Below are positions 59,446-64,000 of a stretch of 64,000 bases of DNA, piece after piece. The position numbers and the translations under genes are program-made. Source of the DNA: Cordilura impudica (lineage: Eukaryota > Arthropoda > Insecta > Diptera > Scathophagidae). Within the stretch, counting starts at the first letter, position 1; each line of letters begins with the position of its first letter. Below the pieces are notes generated by a model. That model worked only from the letters and a program-made list of their open reading frames with translations, was not told the origin of the DNA and made no database searches. The stretch is taken from positions 12,004,168-12,068,167 of the forward strand of contig OY821519.1 of NCBI GenBank assembly GCA_963682025.1, read 5' to 3'.

Positions 59446-60625
59446 AAGGGTCCGCCAAATATCTTTTTTTTTTTGAAAATGCTATAAAAAAAAACTACAG
59501 AACATTGTCTCAAATTTCTCTTTTTATTTGAAAGTACAATCCTTCCGGTTAATAATGGAAAATAATTTCATTCAATTGTCTCTGGCTTGTTGGCGTAACA
59601 CTTATCCTTGAGGGCACCCCACAAATAATAGTCCAACGGTGTCAAATCGCAGTTTCGAGGTGGCCAAACGACATCAGCTCTGCGGCTGATAATGCGATCT
59701 TCAAAAATAGGGCGCACAACATCGAGTGTAGCTTCGGCTGTGTGGCACGTAGCGCCGTCCTGTTGAAACCAAATGTTGCCAATATCCTCCGCTTCAATTT
59801 TTGTGAACAAAAATTCGTTCAACATGGCCCGATAACGATCGCCATTGACTGTAACGGCCACTCCTTGCTCATTTTCTAAGAAAAATGGCCCAATTATGCC
59901 TCTGGACCAAAATCCGCACCAAACAGTGACTCGTTTTGGGTGTATCGGCTTTTCAATGTATGCGTGCGGGTTTTCTGTGCCCTAAATGCGACAACTTTGC
60001 TTGTTTACATACCCGCCAAGATCAAAATGAGCTTCATCTGAAAAGATGATTTTTTTTTGGCAAAATCGGCATCTTCTGTAAGTCGATCGCAGGCCCACTT
60101 AGCGAAGCGAAAACGCATTGGATGGTCAGTTGGCTTCAACTACTGAACCAATTGGACTTTGTATGGCATCATACCAAGGTCTTTATGCAAAATTCGTCTC
60201 AATGATGCCTCCGAAATGTTCAATTCTTGAGAACGACGGTGAATTGATGTTGATGGCGCTTCACGCACACTTTCTGCCACACAGCAATATTCTCGGGTGT
60301 ACGCACAGTTTTTGGCTTTTCACGCTTTGGTTTATCGATGAGGATGCCAGTTTCTTTCACTTTTTTCACAAGATAACGAACATACGGAGCTGACGGTGCT
60401 TCTCTTCTTCCAAAATCCGTACGCAATTTTCGCACACATTCTGCAACTTTACCATGATTTTCAAAGTAATGTCGCAATATTTCCCAGCGTTGTTCAAGCG
60501 TATACACTACCATATTCGTTCAGCGGAAGGATAAAACAAATTATCTGTCAAATCAGGCATGAGCTAAGTATTACCATTCATGAAATAAGCACTAGTTGAA
60601 AAAAAAAGTTAGATGGCGGACCCTT
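59446..60625 (-). mobile_element. Mariner-like transposon of the DD41D type
   Basis: The ends AAGGGTCCGCCA and TGGCGGACCCTT are perfect inverted repeats next to TA (59444-59445; 60626-60627), and the inverted match extends outward through TAATA/TATTA. The length is 1180 bp, normal for a complete mariner-like element. It lies upstream of the LMX1-like gene. Confidence 0.87.
59568..60513 (-). pseudogene. DD41D mariner transposase, frameshifted
   Basis: The N-terminal frame (60513-60220) begins MVVYTLEQRWEILRHYFENH and includes TDFGRREAPSAPYVRYLVKK, a helix-turn-helix region. Between about 60220 and 59860 the reading moves between frames with stops; the first-Asp block is damaged. The C-terminal frame (59861-59568) has NIWFQQDGATCHT (second Asp) and PPRNCDLTPLDYYLWGALKD (third Asp). 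Forty-one residues separate these two Asp residues, the spacing of the DD41D (rosa-type) group rather than the usual DD34D. The last part ends at the right TIR side after NKPETIE. Confidence 0.85.
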
Positions 60626-60901
60626 TATTATTTTTTATTTCACTTCCCAAAATTAATTTATCATTTTTTGGAATGGCTTTATTTATTTTTTTTTTGCCGA
60701 TAATTCAATCTTAGGATATTTTATTTTGTTATTGCAAGGATCAGTTTGAAAGCAAGCGCTTGATCGTATAAAAAACCAAAACTGAATTTTAAAATTGAAG
60801 AACTACGATTGTATTCCCAGAACAACCCGACCTGACGTATAAAAGGAACCAGTATTTGAAAAAATTACTTTTGTGAATAATAGCAACCTTATAAAACATA
60901 T

Positions 60902-61336
60902 TAGCATATTCCAGCCGTCGAAGTTCGAGTGCAGATTCCAGTAAATTTAATTTTTTAATTTAATAAATTATTTGATAAGACACACAATTCAACACGCTTT
61001 AAATATCGATTGCGTTATGGGTTTATGTCCAAAATTAATTTTCAATTCAACACAATTATTATTGTGAATGTAGAAACAAACTACTTTTTTTTTTTTGAAA
61101 ACACATTAGCAAATTTAATAAACACACACATAGATTTGTATAATTTTATGTATGTGTTAGTAGCAACTTTAAATGAACATTACTCCAAAAAATTGTTCCA
61201 GACGGTGCAAATCTGTAAATCTGGTGGACAGCGAAAAAGAAATACCTCTCAAATAAGGGACGTTTGGTCAAAATCGTAAGAAAACTGTTTAACAAATCAT
61301 CGGTCACAAGAAATCGCCTTAACTATTAATATTATT
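60902..61336 (+). repeat. Family B repeat
   Basis: It begins TTAGCATATTCCAGCCGTCG, contains GGTTTATGTCCAAAATTAAT and AATTATTATTGTGAATG, and ends AATCATCGGTCACAAGAAAT then ACTATTAATATTATTGATG. It abuts the left part of the mariner described next. Confidence 0.75.
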
Positions 61337-61983
61337 GATGTTTAAGTTTCAAGGCGCCACGCTGTTTCTGTAAACGATCTCAGTGAATTTGTAAACATGA
61401 AAAAGATTGGTCACCGTTATGTAATTTAATGCTTTCATTCGCAATGTCTCAGTACTACTATATTTAAAGTCGAGCTAGATTATACTCTGGGAGAGTCTAC
61501 ACTTTCATTGAGGTTGTAGAGTTTTAACTAGGCCATACGAGTAGCCAAAACGCACACCGTAGTGGTCGACCATTTAAATGGTCGATAGTCCACAAAATGG
61601 ATGATCGTCGGCTGAAGGTGTGTGAGCTAGCTGAAATGACAGGCATTACAAAAAGTGCTATAACTCACATACTGACCGCAAATTTGGAGACGATAAAGCT
61701 GTCTGTCCGCTTTTGCTACAATAGAACAGAGACAGCGTCATGAAGATGTTTCAATAGAGGGTTCACCGATATAAAGTCGAGAGACATGGGTTCACCACTT
61801 CAAATTTGACTGACGAACAGTCAAAACAATGGACTGAACTGGAAGAATCGTATCGAAAGAAGGCGAAAGCAGTTCCATCTGTAGGCAAGGTTGTGGCGTT
61901 TGTTTTTTTTTTTTTTTTTGCAATACGCTTAGGATAATTTTTATTGATTATCTTCAAAAGGGAAAAATAATCAACGGCATGTA

Positions 61984-62884
61984 CGAGGGCGGATCAATAA
62001 GTCCGTGACTTTTAGAATGAAACACAGTTTTTTAGAAAAAAAAAATTATTTTTCAACATAATCTCCTTTTAGCCAATTCACTTAGTCCAACGTTTCTCCA
62101 ATTTTTATATCCCTTCCAAAAAATATTATTTTTCGATGTCCATAAAAACGACATTTTTGATCAATAATTTCATCGTTGAGCTTAATCTCTTTCCACCGAA
62201 CCATTTCTTTAGGTTTGGAAATAGAAAGTAGTCGCTGGGGGCTAAATCCGGGGAATTTGGCGGATGAGGTACCAATTCGTAGCCCAATTCATAGAATTTT
62301 GCCATTGACACACGATTACGTTTATGGTCAATTGAGAGCAAACGCAGCACCCATCTTGCAGACAGCTTTCTTAAACACAACTGATCATTTAAAGTCGAAA
62401 CCACACTGCCATATGAAATGCCTATGGCATCAACAATCTCACGCACTTTTACTTTTCGATCGGCCAACACCATATCGTGGATTTTTTCGACATTTTCTGG
62501 TGTATTGACCTCAATTGGCCGTCCAAAACGTTCAGCGTCATTTGTATTTGTGCGACCATAACGAAAGTCAGTCAACCACTTTTTTTACCATTGAAATCGA
62601 TGGTGCAGAGTCCCCATAGTATTTAGCAAGCTTTTCCTTGTTTCATTGACGGTTTTTTTTTGCAAAAAATAATGTTTAATGAGCACTCGAAATTCACTTC
62701 TCTCCATTTAAAAAAAACCACGAGGTTGTATGTTTGAACAGCTGTTGAACTCAAAGTAAATGACGAAACTACTTCAAAATTTTACAGAAGTCCATTAACA
62801 GGTGGTACTTGATGGGAGCAGTGTTGCATTTTATATAACTATGAGGGAAGTTCGAAAAGTCACGGACTTTTTGATATGCCCTCG
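61984..62884 (-). mobile_element. Internally deleted mariner inserted in another mariner
   Basis: The ends CGAGGGCGGATCAATAAGTC and the reverse partner GACTTTTTGATATGCCCTCG are inverted repeats of about 29 bp, with TA on both sides (61982-61983; 62885-62886). Removing the 901-bp element and one TA rejoins the outer transposase in frame at NGMYYSNLL. Confidence 0.88.
62126..62710 (-). pseudogene. Mariner transposase deletion derivative: DNA-binding part joined to catalytic C-terminus
   Basis: Minus-strand reading starts near 62708 with MERSEFRVLIKHYFLQKKTV. A frameshift in an A7 run near 62585 precedes the 149-residue frame (62575-62126): TDFRYGRTNTNDAERFGRP, TPENVEKIHDMVLADRKVKV, REIVDAIGISYGSVVSTL and SIDHKRNRVS. 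It then jumps straight to MAKFYELGYELVPHPPNSPD and LAPSDYFLFPNLKKW. In full mariners about 140 residues, including the first two catalytic Asp residues, lie between. The fusion is in frame, so the deletion removed the core but kept both sides readable. Confidence 0.83.
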
Positions 62885-63339
62885 TATTATTCTAACTTAT
62901 TGCAGAGTTTAAGTGATGAAATTAAGGAAAACAGCCTGCATTTGGCGAAAAAGAAAGTGTTGTTTCATCAAGATAATGCGCCAGTTCACACATCCACTAT
63001 TGCCATTTACAAAATCCATGAATTGAAGTTCGCATGGCTTCAGCACACACCTGATTACCTAGATTTATTTCCCTTGGATTATTTTCGATTTCCAAACTTA
63101 AAAAATGGCTCGGTGGTAAAAAAACTTTGCCAACAATGAAGAGGCAGAGTCTCTGGTTGATGACTATTTTAAGGAGCTATACAGTTCTTATTATAAACAG
63201 GCTATCGAAGCTATTGAATATTGCTGGGAAAAGGGTATCGAGCTAAAAGGAGACTATGTTGAGGAATAAAGAACATTTTTCCCAAATTTTATGCTGTTTC
63301 TTTGTAAGGTCAAGTTGTTCTGGTTCCGCCCTCATATTT

Positions 63340-64000
63340 TTTGCTACTGACTTTCTCAACTTACGAATCTTTGGTTGTCTGATAGAAACTTAGAACATCG
63401 GCCATAACAAGATGATACCGTTATTAATTATTGTTATTGGTGAAAGTTTGCTACTGAGAAGAGATAAAATGGCTCGGTTCCAAAAAAAATATTTTTTTTC
63501 ATTTATTTTTATCACAGTTTTTTCTATCATTTATTTCTTTGTTCGCAGAATGTTACAGTAGATTTTCATAGTAGAAAAATAAAATAGTGAATTCAATAAC
63601 ACTTTAGCTGGGAAAATAAATTTATATATAATATTGATCTAGTTTTCATTCAGATCTTCTTCTTAATTAGAAGGTATTCCTCTGAAACTCACTATCTGCA
63701 GTGAAAAATCGGGCAAAACTTGATGTTTAATCAAATAACTATTAAAATTTAGTTTAGCAGAAAAGACGGATACTAGAGATCAATATTTTTATAATTAGAA
63801 ATTTTCAGAATTATTTTTCAATCTACATATCGCACCTGTACCTCTAAAGTTAGTCAACTCAAAATTTACAAATGTTCAGTAGAAGCAAAACACGGGTTTT
63901 TTTTTTTTTAATATTTACCCTAAAATTTAGAAACGGTTGTTTCATTGTAAAGAATTGCGAATAATAAGTATACAACAGTAGTTGTTTTTGCGATTTTTTC
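63340..64000. other. AT-rich sequence to the window end, nothing recognised
   Basis: No gene, repeat family or distinct motif was identified. This is upstream of the LMX1-like gene on its strand. Confidence 0.45.

Larger units (their letters stand above)
61385..63335 (+). pseudogene. Mariner transposase (DD34D-type), decayed and split by a second mariner
   Basis: The left part, in shifting frames, shows KKIGHRYVI, then KMDDRRLKVCELAEMTGITK and SAITHIL (helix-turn-helix). TDEQSKQWTELEESYRKKAK and VPSVGKVVAFVF follow. The gene is interrupted at 61984 within codons reading NGMY. It resumes at 62885 with YSNLLQSLSDEIKENSLHLA, KKKVLFHQDNAPVHTS (second Asp) and LFPLDYFRFPNLKN (third Asp position), and later GIELKGDYVEE near the end. 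Many frameshifts and stops make it inactive. A possible right TIR (GGTTCCGCCCTCATA) lies near 63335; the left TIR was not found next to the family B repeat. Confidence 0.8.

Noticed and set aside
60118..60599. Plus-strand open frames over the DD41D mariner
   Set aside because: The minus strand encodes the recognised transposase; the plus frames are its shadows.

Overview
This window looks like a piece of a large, AT-rich insect genome, most likely a higher (cyclorrhaphan, probably calyptrate) fly. The grounds are a LIM-homeodomain gene of the LMX1 class with GT-AG introns, DINE-1/Helentron-type repeats carrying GTCC/GGAC microsatellites, several Tc1/mariner transposon families and a tRNA-derived SINE. 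The species assignment is inference. Nothing prokaryotic, viral or CRISPR-like was seen.

One host gene dominates. A minus-strand LMX1-type transcription factor gene runs from a start codon at 58250 to a stop at 3535. It has four coding exons: 57686-58250 (Gln/Ser/Thr-rich N-terminus), 12833-13031 (LIM1), 3864-4510 (LIM2 plus homeodomain) and 3535-3785 (conserved C-terminus). Splice phases match at all three junctions and predict a 553-residue protein. The introns are 44,654, 8,322 and 78 bp, so nearly all of the window is intron.

The rest is repeats. Family A (about 780 bp, DINE-1/Helentron-like) has at least sixteen copies or fragments, with an 18-bp palindrome at one end, sub-terminal inverted ATACCCTATACC motifs and a GGAC array. 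Family B (about 450 bp, unclassified) has about fourteen copies. Family C (about 270-420 bp) has several copies, three embedded in a TTTTTCATTTTT-rich array at 20750-22990. Family D is a short MITE with ACACAGAAAA ends. Family F is a long-armed foldback element with TAGRGT ends and 8-bp target duplications. There are also a hAT-like MITE, a 55-bp-TIR MITE, a LINE fragment and a Merlin/IS1595 remnant.

Autonomous-type DNA transposons are present but broken: two Tc1-like elements (28925-31340; 53854-55448), a DD41D mariner (59446-60625) and a mariner interrupted by a second mariner (about 61385-63335, with 61984-62884 inside). Several insertions are nested with target duplications still visible, which gives relative ages. 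No new multi-gene system was found. The most useful second looks are the nested insertions, a decayed coding region of unknown family at 24277-24735, and a spliced gene-like remnant at 53360-53757.

Repeat boundaries are read by eye and are approximate unless a TIR or target duplication is named.
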